Assembly (NCBI GenBank): GCA_014302835.1
Contig: CP060294.1
Span: forward strand, 3,559,067 to 3,623,066
Source: Pedobacter sp. PAMC26386
Lineage (GTDB): Bacteria; Bacteroidota; Bacteroidia; Sphingobacteriales; Sphingobacteriaceae
Length of the DNA: 64,000 bases
Direction of reading: 5' to 3'
In this document: one piece after another, positions 37,405-45,262 of the stretch
Layout of the letters: every line of letters begins with the position of its first letter
How positions within the stretch are numbered: the stretch's first letter is position 1
Program-made: the position numbers and the translations under genes
Notes under the pieces: model-generated
What the model was told of the DNA's origin: nothing
What the model saw: only the letters and a program-made list of their open reading frames with translations
Databases searched by the model: none

Positions 37405-38895
37405 TTAGCTATCTTTTGTGATCCAGACTGATACACTGCCTGCTTCACAAAAGAATTCTGCCCAGCCGTTTTCATCAATAGTAATTTCTTCGTGCCTGTA
37501 TCCCATCACATCAATAAATACCTTGCCGGCATGACCAATACCCATCTCCATTTTTTTCGCACCATCCTCTCCATTGCTTAAGACTACAGCAATACCTGAT
37601 TTTTCCAGTTCAGCTATTCCCTCCCTTGTCCATCCGATACAATTTGGATGATCCAGATAATCACGTTGAAAACCATAAGCCAGATCCCTGCGGATTTTAG
37701 TCATCAAGGGAAGACTTTCTATCGTTACCAATTCTACTTCAGCCTCATTCCCTTCTTCATCCTTGTCACTATACTTAGCACCGTATAAATCTGCGTAAAA
37801 AACACAAGGTATGCCCTGCTCCCTTAAAAGTATTATTGCATAAGCTAACGGCCTGAACCAAAACTCCACATAAGCCTGAAGTTCTTGTAGGGGCTGAGAA
37901 TCATGGTTATCTAAAAAAGTAATCGATAAATTCGGATGAGATTCTACCAATGTATTTTCAAAGATCTTACTCAAATCATAAGCATCACCAGCATTTCCGG
38001 CTTTAAAAAAATTAAGATGCAGCATAGAATCAAAAAGTTGCATTCTGCCTCCGGATAGATCAATATAATTTCTCAAATGGATTACATCATCTACTACCCA
38101 ATTTTCGCCAATAATAAAAAAGTCTTTATCGAACTTTGCCTTCATATGATCGAGCCATTCATTCAAAAAGTCAGGAGCAATATGTTTGACTGCATCCAGC
38201 CTGAACCCATCAACACCACAAGTTTCATAATACCATTCTCCCCACCTTTTTAATTCTTCACAGACAGCCTGATTTCTGAACTCAATATCATTGAACATCA
38301 AATAATCATAATTCCCCAGTTCCTTAGAAGGCACATCTTCCCAACCCTCACCATATTCATTTTGTATAGAGAATATAGCCGTTTCCTTTAAATCTTCAGC
38401 CCAGTCAATTCCACTAAAACAACTTTTATCCCAGATAAATTCTGAATATTTGCCTTGTCTGCCCGGAAAGGTAAACCTGGTCCAGGACTCAATCTCAAAA
38501 ACATCAGAAGTATATTCTTCTCTGTTATCCGTTGCTACCCTTCGCACAGCGACTTTTTCTAGTTCATCACCCCCTGCCTTGTGATTAAAAACCACATCAG
38601 CCAGCACTATAATCTGCTGTTCATGCAATGCATTGATGGCCTGCAGATACTCTTCTTTAGTTCCATATCGGGTAGGCAAGCTATTTTTCTGATCAAATTC
38701 ACCTAAATCATACAAATCGTAACTATCATAACCTACAGAATTTGCACCTTCTGTAGATTTATAGGACGGTGGAAACCAGACCCCGGAAATCCCTATTTCC
38801 TTGAGAAAGGGAGCTTGATTTGCAGCTTTATGCCATAGTTTTTCTTCTTCATTATAATACCAGTGAAAATACTGTATCAGAGTTTGATTGCTCAT
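37405..38895 (-). CDS. Cytoplasmic alpha-amylase (GH13)
   Basis: A 496-residue glycoside hydrolase family 13 enzyme cleaving alpha-1,4-glucans. There is no signal peptide, so it should act in the cytoplasm on glycogen or imported maltodextrin. The four conserved regions are visible: LADVVFNHKAGG, DGFRLDAVKHIA (nucleophile Asp), FIIGENWV (acid/base Glu) and ITFLDNHDSQP (third Asp). The C-terminal beta domain is present. Its stop abuts the stop of the plug gene with no spacer. Confidence 0.94.
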   Translation of the reverse strand: MSNQTLIQYFHWYYNEEEKLWHKAANQAPFLKEIGISGVWFPPSYKSTEGANSVGYDSYDLYDLGEFDQKNSLPTRYGTKEEYLQAINALHEQQIIVLADVVFNHKAGGDELEKVAVRRVATDNREEYTSDVFEIESWTRFTFPGRQGKYSEFIWDKSCFSGIDWAEDLKETAIFSIQNEYGEGWEDVPSKELGNYDYLMFNDIEFRNQAVCEELKRWGEWYYETCGVDGFRLDAVKHIAPDFLNEWLDHMKAKFDKDFFIIGENWVVDDVIHLRNYIDLSGGRMQLFDSMLHLNFFKAGNAGDAYDLSKIFENTLVESHPNLSITFLDNHDSQPLQELQAYVEFWFRPLAYAIILLREQGIPCVFYADLYGAKYSDKDEEGNEAEVELVTIESLPLMTKIRRDLAYGFQRDYLDHPNCIGWTREGIAELEKSGIAVVLSNGEDGAKKMEMGIGHAGKVFIDVMGYRHEEITIDENGWAEFFCEAGSVSVWITKDS

Positions 38896-38957
38896 AAATA
38901 AAATAGACGCTTAATTAGATGGAAACAATAGAGTAACACCATGTCTCACTTTTTGTT

Positions 38958-38965
38958 TACTTTTG
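38958..38965 (+). promoter_or_regulatory. Predicted -7 promoter box (TACTTTTG) of the acyl-CoA thioesterase
   Basis: An exact TAnnTTTG match ending 8 nt before the ATG. Confidence 0.55.
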
Positions 38966-38972
38966 TAGCAAT

Positions 38973-39494
38973 ATGAGCACAATAGTTAAAAATCCCAAAA
39001 ATTCATTCACGGTCATGAATGAGTTGGTTCTACCCAATGACACCAATACGCTAAATAATTTAATGGGTGGCAGGTTACTGCACTGGATGGATATCGCTGC
39101 AGCGATTTCTGCACAGAAACACTGTAACCGGATTGTAGTTACGGCCTCAGTAGACAACGTATCGTTTAAACAGCCTATTAAATTAGGTGATGTAATTACG
39201 ATTGAAGCCAAAGTAACCCGTGCTTTTCATACTTCTGTAGAAGTAAGAATGGATGTGTGGGCAGAAAATATTCCTTCAGGAACTCGTGTTAAATCAAACG
39301 AAGCCTATTATACTTTTGTCGCAGTAGACCAAAGTGGCAGAACAATTCCTGTCCCTGAGTTGTTACCTGAAACAGAAGATGAAATTGAATTATTTGCAGG
39401 TGCATTAAGAAGAAGACAATTACGTCTGATCTTAGCCGGCAAAATGAAAGCTAACGATGCTATTGAATTGAAGGCTTTATTCTTCAACGAGTAG
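38973..39494 (+). CDS. Acyl-CoA thioesterase (hotdog fold)
   Basis: A 173-residue hotdog-domain enzyme. The core is LPNDTNTLNNLMGGRLLHWM, followed by DIAAAISAQKHC, where the Asn and Asp of the catalytic region are in their usual place. ASVDNVSFKQPIKLGDVITI is the central strand region. It is a second member of the same family as the protein at 22542, but distinct in sequence. The antiporter gene follows after 18 bp. Confidence 0.88.
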   Translation: MSTIVKNPKNSFTVMNELVLPNDTNTLNNLMGGRLLHWMDIAAAISAQKHCNRIVVTASVDNVSFKQPIKLGDVITIEAKVTRAFHTSVEVRMDVWAENIPSGTRVKSNEAYYTFVAVDQSGRTIPVPELLPETEDEIELFAGALRRRQLRLILAGKMKANDAIELKALFFNE

Positions 39495-39512
39495 TATTTC
39501 TAAACGAATTAT

Positions 39513-40703
39513 ATGACCACGTACACTACATTGATTATTCTGAGCGGACTGGTCATATTTTCTTATTTGTTTGATTTAGTTGCCAGTAAAACAAAACTAC
39601 CCTCTGTTCTATTACTCCTTTTATTAGGAATAGGTTTACGCGTATTAGTAGACCAGCTGCATTTTCAGACTTTCGATTTTTTAAAGGTTCTGCCAACTCT
39701 AGGTACTGTTGGTTTGATCTTAATCGTTTTTGAAGGAGCACTGGAACTCAAGTATGAGCGGGAAAAGAATAAACTGATCAGAGGAGCCTTTCTCTCCGCT
39801 TTTTTTATCCTGGCAGCTACTGTCTCAGTAATTACACTGATCATCCATCAGATCACCGGAGAAGACTTTTACCGCTGTTTTACGAACGCCATACCTTTTA
39901 GTGTAATCAGTTCTGCGATAGCCATACCATCTGCTGCAGCATTGACCGGACAAAGCAAAGAGTTTATTATTTATGAATCCTCTTTTTCAGACATTCTGGG
40001 AATTATCTTATTCAACTTTGCAGTTTCCAATCCTCATATCTCTATCTCTTCGTTCACAGGATTAGGGCTAAGCACACTGCTCATCATTGTACTCTCAATT
40101 ATCTCCTGTATCTTACTTTTGTACCTGATGGGAAAGATATCTCATCATATTAAGTTTTTCCTGATCATCTCCATTCTCATTCTGGTTTATGCAGTGGGGC
40201 AATCGTACCATTTATCATCATTGGTACTCGTGCTCTCCTTTGGGTTATTTCTCAATAACGCAGATGCCATTGAACATTTCTATTTCCGAAGCCTTTTCAT
40301 CTATAAAAACTTATCAAAAGACCTGGAACAACTTCATCAGTTATCTGCAGAAACTGCTTTTATCATTCGTACCTTTTTCTTTGTAATCTTTGGTTTTACA
40401 ATGAATATCTATGAGTTGAACAATAGTATAACGATCATGAACGGCATATTTATTCTGATGACGATTTATCTGATCCGGATTATTTATCTGAAATTATTCA
40501 GAAAAGAGAACAGTGGAACGGAGAGTGTAATTGCTCCCCGCGGACTGATCAGTATCTTATTATATTATAATTTACCTCCGTCATTAAGACTGCCGGAGAT
40601 AGGTACTTCTTTCTTGTTCCTTGTGGTATTGGGTTCAAGTTTAGTGATGAGCATAGGCCTGCTGGCCAGCAAAAAAATGGTAAAAGCAGAAGCTACTGCT
40701 TAA
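39513..40703 (+). CDS. Cation:proton antiporter, CPA type
   Basis: A 396-residue integral membrane protein with about 11-12 hydrophobic helices, of the Na+/H+ exchanger domain type. The ion-site region looks like YESSFSDILGIILF, where an Asp in the middle of a helix corresponds to the acidic residue of CPA1/CPA2 transporters. There is no regulatory TrkA domain at the C-terminus, so it is shorter than KefB-type proteins. It probably exchanges Na+ or K+ for protons; the ion cannot be told. Its stop overlaps the convergent EVE gene stop by 4 bp at TTAA. Confidence 0.85.
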   Translation: MTTYTTLIILSGLVIFSYLFDLVASKTKLPSVLLLLLLGIGLRVLVDQLHFQTFDFLKVLPTLGTVGLILIVFEGALELKYEREKNKLIRGAFLSAFFILAATVSVITLIIHQITGEDFYRCFTNAIPFSVISSAIAIPSAAALTGQSKEFIIYESSFSDILGIILFNFAVSNPHISISSFTGLGLSTLLIIVLSIISCILLLYLMGKISHHIKFFLIISILILVYAVGQSYHLSSLVLVLSFGLFLNNADAIEHFYFRSLFIYKNLSKDLEQLHQLSAETAFIIRTFFFVIFGFTMNIYELNNSITIMNGIFILMTIYLIRIIYLKLFRKENSGTESVIAPRGLISILLYYNLPPSLRLPEIGTSFLFLVVLGSSLVMSIGLLASKKMVKAEATA

Positions 40704-41104
40704 CTGCCCATCTCTAATATTTTATCAAATTCTGTAGCTTTCAGCTCCATCACAGAAAGGCGACCTTGTCTTACCAGTGAAATATCTTTAAGACTTTCTT
40801 CTGCTTTAACCTGCTCCAGGGTAACCGGGTGCTTTAAGGTTTCTACCGGAACAAGGTCAACCACAACCCAGTTCGCATCATCAGTTGTCGGATCCTGATA
40901 AAACTCCCTTACCACTTTAGCAATCCCCACCACATGTTTTCCTTCGTTACTATGATAGAAAAGTACAAGATCTCCCTCTTTCATCAATTTGAGATTGTTG
41001 CGCGCCTGATAATTGCGTACACCATCCCAAAAGGTACGTCCGTCTTTATTAAACTGTTCCCAGCTGTACTTAAAAGGTTCTGATTTGACTAAGAAATAAT
41101 TCAT
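40700..41104 (-). CDS. EVE domain-containing protein
   Basis: A 134-residue PUA-like protein made almost entirely of one EVE domain: NYFLVKSEPFKYSWEQF at the start, then FWDGVRNYQARNNLKLMK and DLVLFYHSNEGKHVVGIAKV. EVE domains bind modified bases in DNA or RNA. It stands alone here, without a fused nuclease or McrBC partner, in the common housekeeping-like form. Confidence 0.92.
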   Translation of the reverse strand: MNYFLVKSEPFKYSWEQFNKDGRTFWDGVRNYQARNNLKLMKEGDLVLFYHSNEGKHVVGIAKVVREFYQDPTTDDANWVVVDLVPVETLKHPVTLEQVKAEESLKDISLVRQGRLSVMELKATEFDKILEMGS

Positions 41105-41219
41105 TGCGTATCTGTATAGTTAATACAGGAAGAAATATGGATTAAAATGGCCCGTCTTCCTGAGCTTGTTTATTCAAAGCCAAAACTAACAAAAGTGAAA
41201 GGATAAGTGGTTAAATAAA

Positions 41220-41893
41220 TTATAAATCCTGATAAGGAAAATACCGTTCCCACTTCCGGGGCGTAAATTTATCAGCGATCGTCAGTTCCAACAATTCTTT
41301 GAACATGCTTTCTCCAGAATAACTATACCTTTTTCCCGGCTGCTGTATTACCTTTAATTTTTCATCGGGCATATCCCATCTCCAATTCGGAAAACCAGAA
41401 GTATGGTCAAGACAGATTCTGGCAGTAATCTTTGAAAACAGGATATCTCCTTTTAAGCTACTGTAATCGTCATGCCATCTTCTCTGCTTCTTATATTCAT
41501 AAATAGGTCTCGGAAGATAATCCTGTAACGGTTTATCCAAATCTATCTTACCCTGTTCGACCAGTTTCAGTACTAAAACGGCAAAGACACATTTACTCAA
41601 GGAAGCACCGTAAATATTTGTGATTGATTTTAATGTTTTTTTTGATCAGCACGACTATACCAAAAGGTATGGGTATAAATGATCTTGTTCTGATTAAAAA
41701 CGGTAATCGCCAGTCCTGGTACTTTAGCCCTACGCATCAATTCCGGGAGGTAGTTATTTAATGAATCAGTGCTAATTTTTGTTTCGTCTATCCGAAGGAA
41801 ACACTGTTGAGCAGCAAATCTTGAAGCAGAGATGAATATGAATAACAGCATGCTTGTGAAACACAGAAACCGGCTAAGCCTACTTCTGGTCAT
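41220..41893 (-). pseudogene. Frameshifted beta-lactamase-family serine hydrolase
   Basis: ATG 41893 starts a signal peptide (FLCFTSMLLFIFISASRF) and the class C-like opening LPELMRRAKVPGLAITVFN. Translation stops at 41630 just after a run of eight A (T on the plus strand, 41636-41643). Adding one base to that run continues in frame as TLKSITNIYGASLSKCVFAV, which contains the catalytic SxxK (SLSK), to a stop at 41220. The C-terminus also ends soon after YSGES, earlier than in the family, so the gene is both frameshifted and truncated. A programmed or phase-variable shift is possible but less likely. Confidence 0.75.
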
Positions 41894-42061
41894 TGAGGGC
41901 GAATTAATTCACATAACAAATTGATTTTCAATAAAATACAATACACCATCATAAATAATTGCCAATTATCGCAAACAAAACACACAATAAATAAAAAAAA
42001 TTAATCAAAAATTTTAATACACCATACAAAAAATATAAATTCGCAAAAAAAAAATACATAT

Positions 42062-43567
42062 ATGAAAAAACTATTTCCTTTACTGTTATCATTAACACTC
42101 CTCATTAACGCTTGCAAAAAAGAAGTTAAGTCTCCTACGTCTATTACCGATCAACTAATTACCAATGAAGCCAATCAGTTTAAAGATTTAAAAATTCCTG
42201 AGACTGCCAAATCAAATACTATAAACCGCAAAAAAACCAGCATGATGTCGGCCAATGGAACAGTTAGCCAAGGCTGTGTGCCAGTTTTACATAGTCAGTC
42301 TGCTCAATTTGACAAGTTAAATGTATTAGACCCAACTACAGATATTATGTACATTGGATCTTTAATGGATGGAGAAAGTATTCAGAATGGCACCTATAAA
42401 CCCTTATTTTTACCATCAGATTATGTACGCAAGCCGGTTACCTATTCTGTTTCAATACAAGGTTCAAATGGACCTATCAGCAAAACTATTTCTCCGGATC
42501 TTGCCAGTTTCAGAAATTCTATGCAGGAGATTATGAGTACAAATATTGTTGGTCAGCAACCTGCTAATTTCACTTTCGAATTGGAACAAGCTCGTTCCAA
42601 AAAAGAGATAGAAATGAAAATAAAAGCCAACTTAAAGTTTAGTACCTTCTTTAGCTCTGTCGGAAATTATGATGAAAGCCAGACATCTACAAGAAACTTT
42701 TATTTGTTAAAAATTTATCAGAAATTTTTCTCCGCAGACATCAGTATTCCTTCAGATGGTAATTTATTTAATAAACCAGCCAATTTTCAGGGCGCCGTTG
42801 CTCCGGTCTATATTTCTACCATTGATTATGGAAGAAGTGCTTATTTGCTGATTGAAAGTTCATTTGATTCTACACGTGTTTATAAGTCTCTTGAAGCCTC
42901 CTTTGGCTTTTGGAAAATTGGTGGTGGTACGACCATCACCCAAGAACAAAAAGAGGTTATGGATAATATGAAAATTAGTGGCACTGTGATCGGTGGATCA
43001 TCCACTGATGCGGCTAAAACTATAGGTGGCATGCAGGCTTTTCATGATTATTTAATAAACAGTGCTAATATGGGACCCGATTCAAGAGGTGAAGTTATTG
43101 CTTACAAACTTCGGAACGCCAAAGATCATGCACTTTACGTAACACTAATCAATGGTGATTACTATACATCTGACTGTTCTTCACAACTGACTCCAATCTA
43201 TTCGTATGTCAAATATAATGGCGGACAGCATCTACTTTCTACTACCACGGCTGAGGGTAGTTACTGGAGAAATGAAGGGGTAAACTTTATGGCTTATAAA
43301 ACCGCTGTTAATAACAGCGTGGCTATCCGTAATCTTCGTCCAAATGATCAATCGGATAATTTATATACAAGTAGTTTCACTGATGGTTATTGGACCCGTG
43401 ATTTTGGAGTTATATTTTATGCTTATAATACACAAGTTTCTGGTACAATTCCTATCTATGATTACACAAACAGATCAGGAAAAGATCATTACTGCTCACC
43501 AAATATAGAAGGCGACTCATATTGGGTAAGACATGGAGTTGCTTTTTATGCATTTCCTAAATCTTAA
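42062..43567 (+). CDS. Thiol-activated cytolysin (CDC)-like lipoprotein with DUF5648-type C-terminal domain
   Basis: A 501-residue protein. Residues 1-17 are a lipoprotein signal peptide with lipobox LINAC and lipidated Cys18. The central part aligns with cholesterol-dependent cytolysins: DIMYIGSLMDGESI near the start, AAP-like PVYISTIDYGRSAYLLIES (compare the CDC pattern YISSVAYGRxxYL), then VIGGSSTDAAKTIGG and GEVIAYKLRN. The undecapeptide and CDC domain 4 are absent. From about residue 355 three repeats end in YWRNEGVNFMAY, YWTRDFGVIFYAY and YWVRHGVAFYAF, matching a DUF5648 lectin-like domain. It is probably a pore-forming protein of the CDC-like group with a different target-binding domain. 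A very long hairpin follows. Confidence 0.82.
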   Translation: MKKLFPLLLSLTLLINACKKEVKSPTSITDQLITNEANQFKDLKIPETAKSNTINRKKTSMMSANGTVSQGCVPVLHSQSAQFDKLNVLDPTTDIMYIGSLMDGESIQNGTYKPLFLPSDYVRKPVTYSVSIQGSNGPISKTISPDLASFRNSMQEIMSTNIVGQQPANFTFELEQARSKKEIEMKIKANLKFSTFFSSVGNYDESQTSTRNFYLLKIYQKFFSADISIPSDGNLFNKPANFQGAVAPVYISTIDYGRSAYLLIESSFDSTRVYKSLEASFGFWKIGGGTTITQEQKEVMDNMKISGTVIGGSSTDAAKTIGGMQAFHDYLINSANMGPDSRGEVIAYKLRNAKDHALYVTLINGDYYTSDCSSQLTPIYSYVKYNGGQHLLSTTTAEGSYWRNEGVNFMAYKTAVNNSVAIRNLRPNDQSDNLYTSSFTDGYWTRDFGVIFYAYNTQVSGTIPIYDYTNRSGKDHYCSPNIEGDSYWVRHGVAFYAFPKS

Positions 43568-43571
43568 TTAG

Positions 43572-43642
43572 AAGAGACCAATAAGATAAAAAGGGAGTAG
43601 AATCATAATGATTTTACTCCCTTTTTATCTTATTGGTCTCTT
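43572..43642. terminator. Exceptionally long terminator hairpin (about 35-bp stem)
   Basis: 43572-43599 and 43615-43642 are perfect 28-base reverse complements (AAGAGACCAATAAG... to ...CTTATTGGTCTCTT), and the centre AATCAT/ATGATT extends the stem. It lies between the convergent cytolysin-like gene and holA, each within 25 bp. Confidence 0.8.
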
Positions 43643-43666
43643 TAGTAAAAAATCAGTTTATTCCAT

Positions 43667-44692
43667 TTAATGAATCATCTTAAACAACAGCTCTTTCAAT
43701 AGTTCTCCATCCGTCACATTACCAGTACTGTCAACCCCCTTACTTTTCAAATCATATTCTCTGAGTAAACTGATAATATCGAATGTTTTATTGAGGTTAT
43801 AATTTCTGGCGGCAGTTTCATAGTCTTTCACGAAATATGGGTTTACCCCTAATTCTTTAGCCGCGTCACCTTTGTTCTGCAAATAATGATATTTCAGGAT
43901 CTTGGAAAAATAACTATTCAGGTTCGCCATCACCATCACCATTGGATTAGCTTTAGGATTATCGGAAAAATAATTAATAATCTGATTACATTTCAGCACG
44001 TTCCGGGAAGCCAGTGCTTTTTGCAATTCAAAAACATTGTACTCTTTGCTAATCCCTATATTCCGTTGTACCAGATCGGTATCAATAATTGTTTCTTTAC
44101 TGATGTTCAATAATAATTTTTCTATCTCATTAGAGATCTTGGATAAATCAGCACCCAGATATTCTGCCATCAGGGCCGATGCCTGGGGCGCGATTTTCGC
44201 TCCCATTTCTTTGACCAACTCTTCAATCCACTGGGCCAATTTATAATCTCTTACCGGGTCAGACTGAAAAACAACTCCGCTTTTAGTAATGGATTTGAAT
44301 ATCTTTTTACGTTTATCAAAATTCGCATATTTATAGCCCAGAACCAGAATCGTACTATCCAGTGGCTTCTCAAAATAATTCTGAATAAATTCCGCTTCTT
44401 TACTGCTTCCTTCTGTTTCTTTAGACCACCTCAGATCCTGCGCTTCCTTCACAACGATCAATTGATAGTCCGACATCATCGGATAACGCTTTGCTGCATT
44501 TAAGATCGTAGCCATATCCGTATCTTTACCATATAATACAGTTTGGTTGAAACCTTTCTCCATATCATTCAATATATGATCTTCCATATAGTGAATAATC
44601 TGATCGATATAATAAGGTTCTTCACCGTGTAAAAGATAAACAGGCTTGAATTTTTTAGCTTTGAGGTCTTTGATAATATCAGCAGCAGTCAT
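43667..44692 (-). CDS. holA: DNA polymerase III subunit delta
   Basis: A 341-residue clamp-loader subunit of AAA+-like fold that opens the beta clamp. The N-terminal region has FKPVYLLHGEEPYYIDQIIH, the degenerate P-loop area typical of HolA; a middle domain and a C-terminal helical collar domain (EYNVFELQKALASRNVLKC) follow. Length is normal. Divergent from the HsdR_N-domain gene across 54 bp. Confidence 0.93.
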   Translation of the reverse strand: MTAADIIKDLKAKKFKPVYLLHGEEPYYIDQIIHYMEDHILNDMEKGFNQTVLYGKDTDMATILNAAKRYPMMSDYQLIVVKEAQDLRWSKETEGSSKEAEFIQNYFEKPLDSTILVLGYKYANFDKRKKIFKSITKSGVVFQSDPVRDYKLAQWIEELVKEMGAKIAPQASALMAEYLGADLSKISNEIEKLLLNISKETIIDTDLVQRNIGISKEYNVFELQKALASRNVLKCNQIINYFSDNPKANPMVMVMANLNSYFSKILKYHYLQNKGDAAKELGVNPYFVKDYETAARNYNLNKTFDIISLLREYDLKSKGVDSTGNVTDGELLKELLFKMIH

Positions 44693-44733
44693 AATTATCC
44701 AAATGTAACGGCTAATTACTAATTTTTAAAGGT

Positions 44734-44741
44734 TATTTTTG
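44734..44741 (+). promoter_or_regulatory. Predicted -7 promoter box (TATTTTTG)
   Basis: An exact TAnnTTTG match ending 6 nt before the ATG of the HsdR_N-domain gene. Confidence 0.55.
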
Positions 44742-44746
44742 CACAA

Positions 44747-45208
44747 ATGGCATTTACTCCTACAGCTTTGAACTTACCGCATCACCCTTTCAGGATAACC
44801 CAGAAAGAAGAGCAGTACTTTATTTTTGATGAGGTGCGGAAGAAACACCTGGTTTTAACCCCTGAAGAATGGGTAAGACAACATTTTATTCATTATCTAA
44901 TCAAAGATAAAAAGTTCCCTAAGTCCTTGATACAAATTGAGGGTGGGCTGAATTTAAATCAGCTGCAAAAGCGTACTGATATTGTTATCTTTAATACTTT
45001 AGGAGAGAGAATTATGGTTATTGAGTGTAAAGCTCCGTCAATTAAAATTTCTCAGGGGGTATTTGACCAGGCAGCCAGATATAATTCAGTACATAAAGCC
45101 AAATGGCTTGTCGTGACTAATGGACTGAAGCATTGTTACGCACAGATTGACCATATAGCCTCACAATTCTATTTTTTTGAAGAACTTCCAGAGTATTCTC
45201 TGTTGTAG
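44747..45208 (+). CDS. Type I restriction enzyme HsdR N-terminal domain-like (PD-(D/E)xK) protein
   Basis: A 153-residue stand-alone nuclease-fold protein. The active-site pattern is RTDIVIFNTLGERIMVIECK: Asp, then E-x-K in MVIECKAP. A glutamine typical of this fold follows in FDQAARYN. It corresponds to the HSDR_N_2 family. There are no restriction or modification subunits beside it, and it neighbours holA in an otherwise core region, so a repair or housekeeping role is as plausible as defence. Confidence 0.85.
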   Translation: MAFTPTALNLPHHPFRITQKEEQYFIFDEVRKKHLVLTPEEWVRQHFIHYLIKDKKFPKSLIQIEGGLNLNQLQKRTDIVIFNTLGERIMVIECKAPSIKISQGVFDQAARYNSVHKAKWLVVTNGLKHCYAQIDHIASQFYFFEELPEYSLL

Positions 45209-45214
45209 AAAACA

Positions 45215-45250
45215 AGAAGGGGCAGTATGTTCAACCATACTGCCCCTTCT
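45215..45250. terminator. Bidirectional terminator between the HsdR_N gene and valS
   Basis: AGAAGGGGCAGTATG and CATACTGCCCCTTCT form a perfect 15-bp stem with loop TTCAAC, 7 bp after the plus-strand stop and 13 bp before the valS stop. Confidence 0.88.
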
Positions 45251-45262
45251 CCTATTATTAAT

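Noticed and set aside
41894..42061. AT-rich gap before the cytolysin-like gene as a replication or attachment site
   Set aside because: Only A/T richness and no repeats or DnaA boxes; it looks like an ordinary promoter region.
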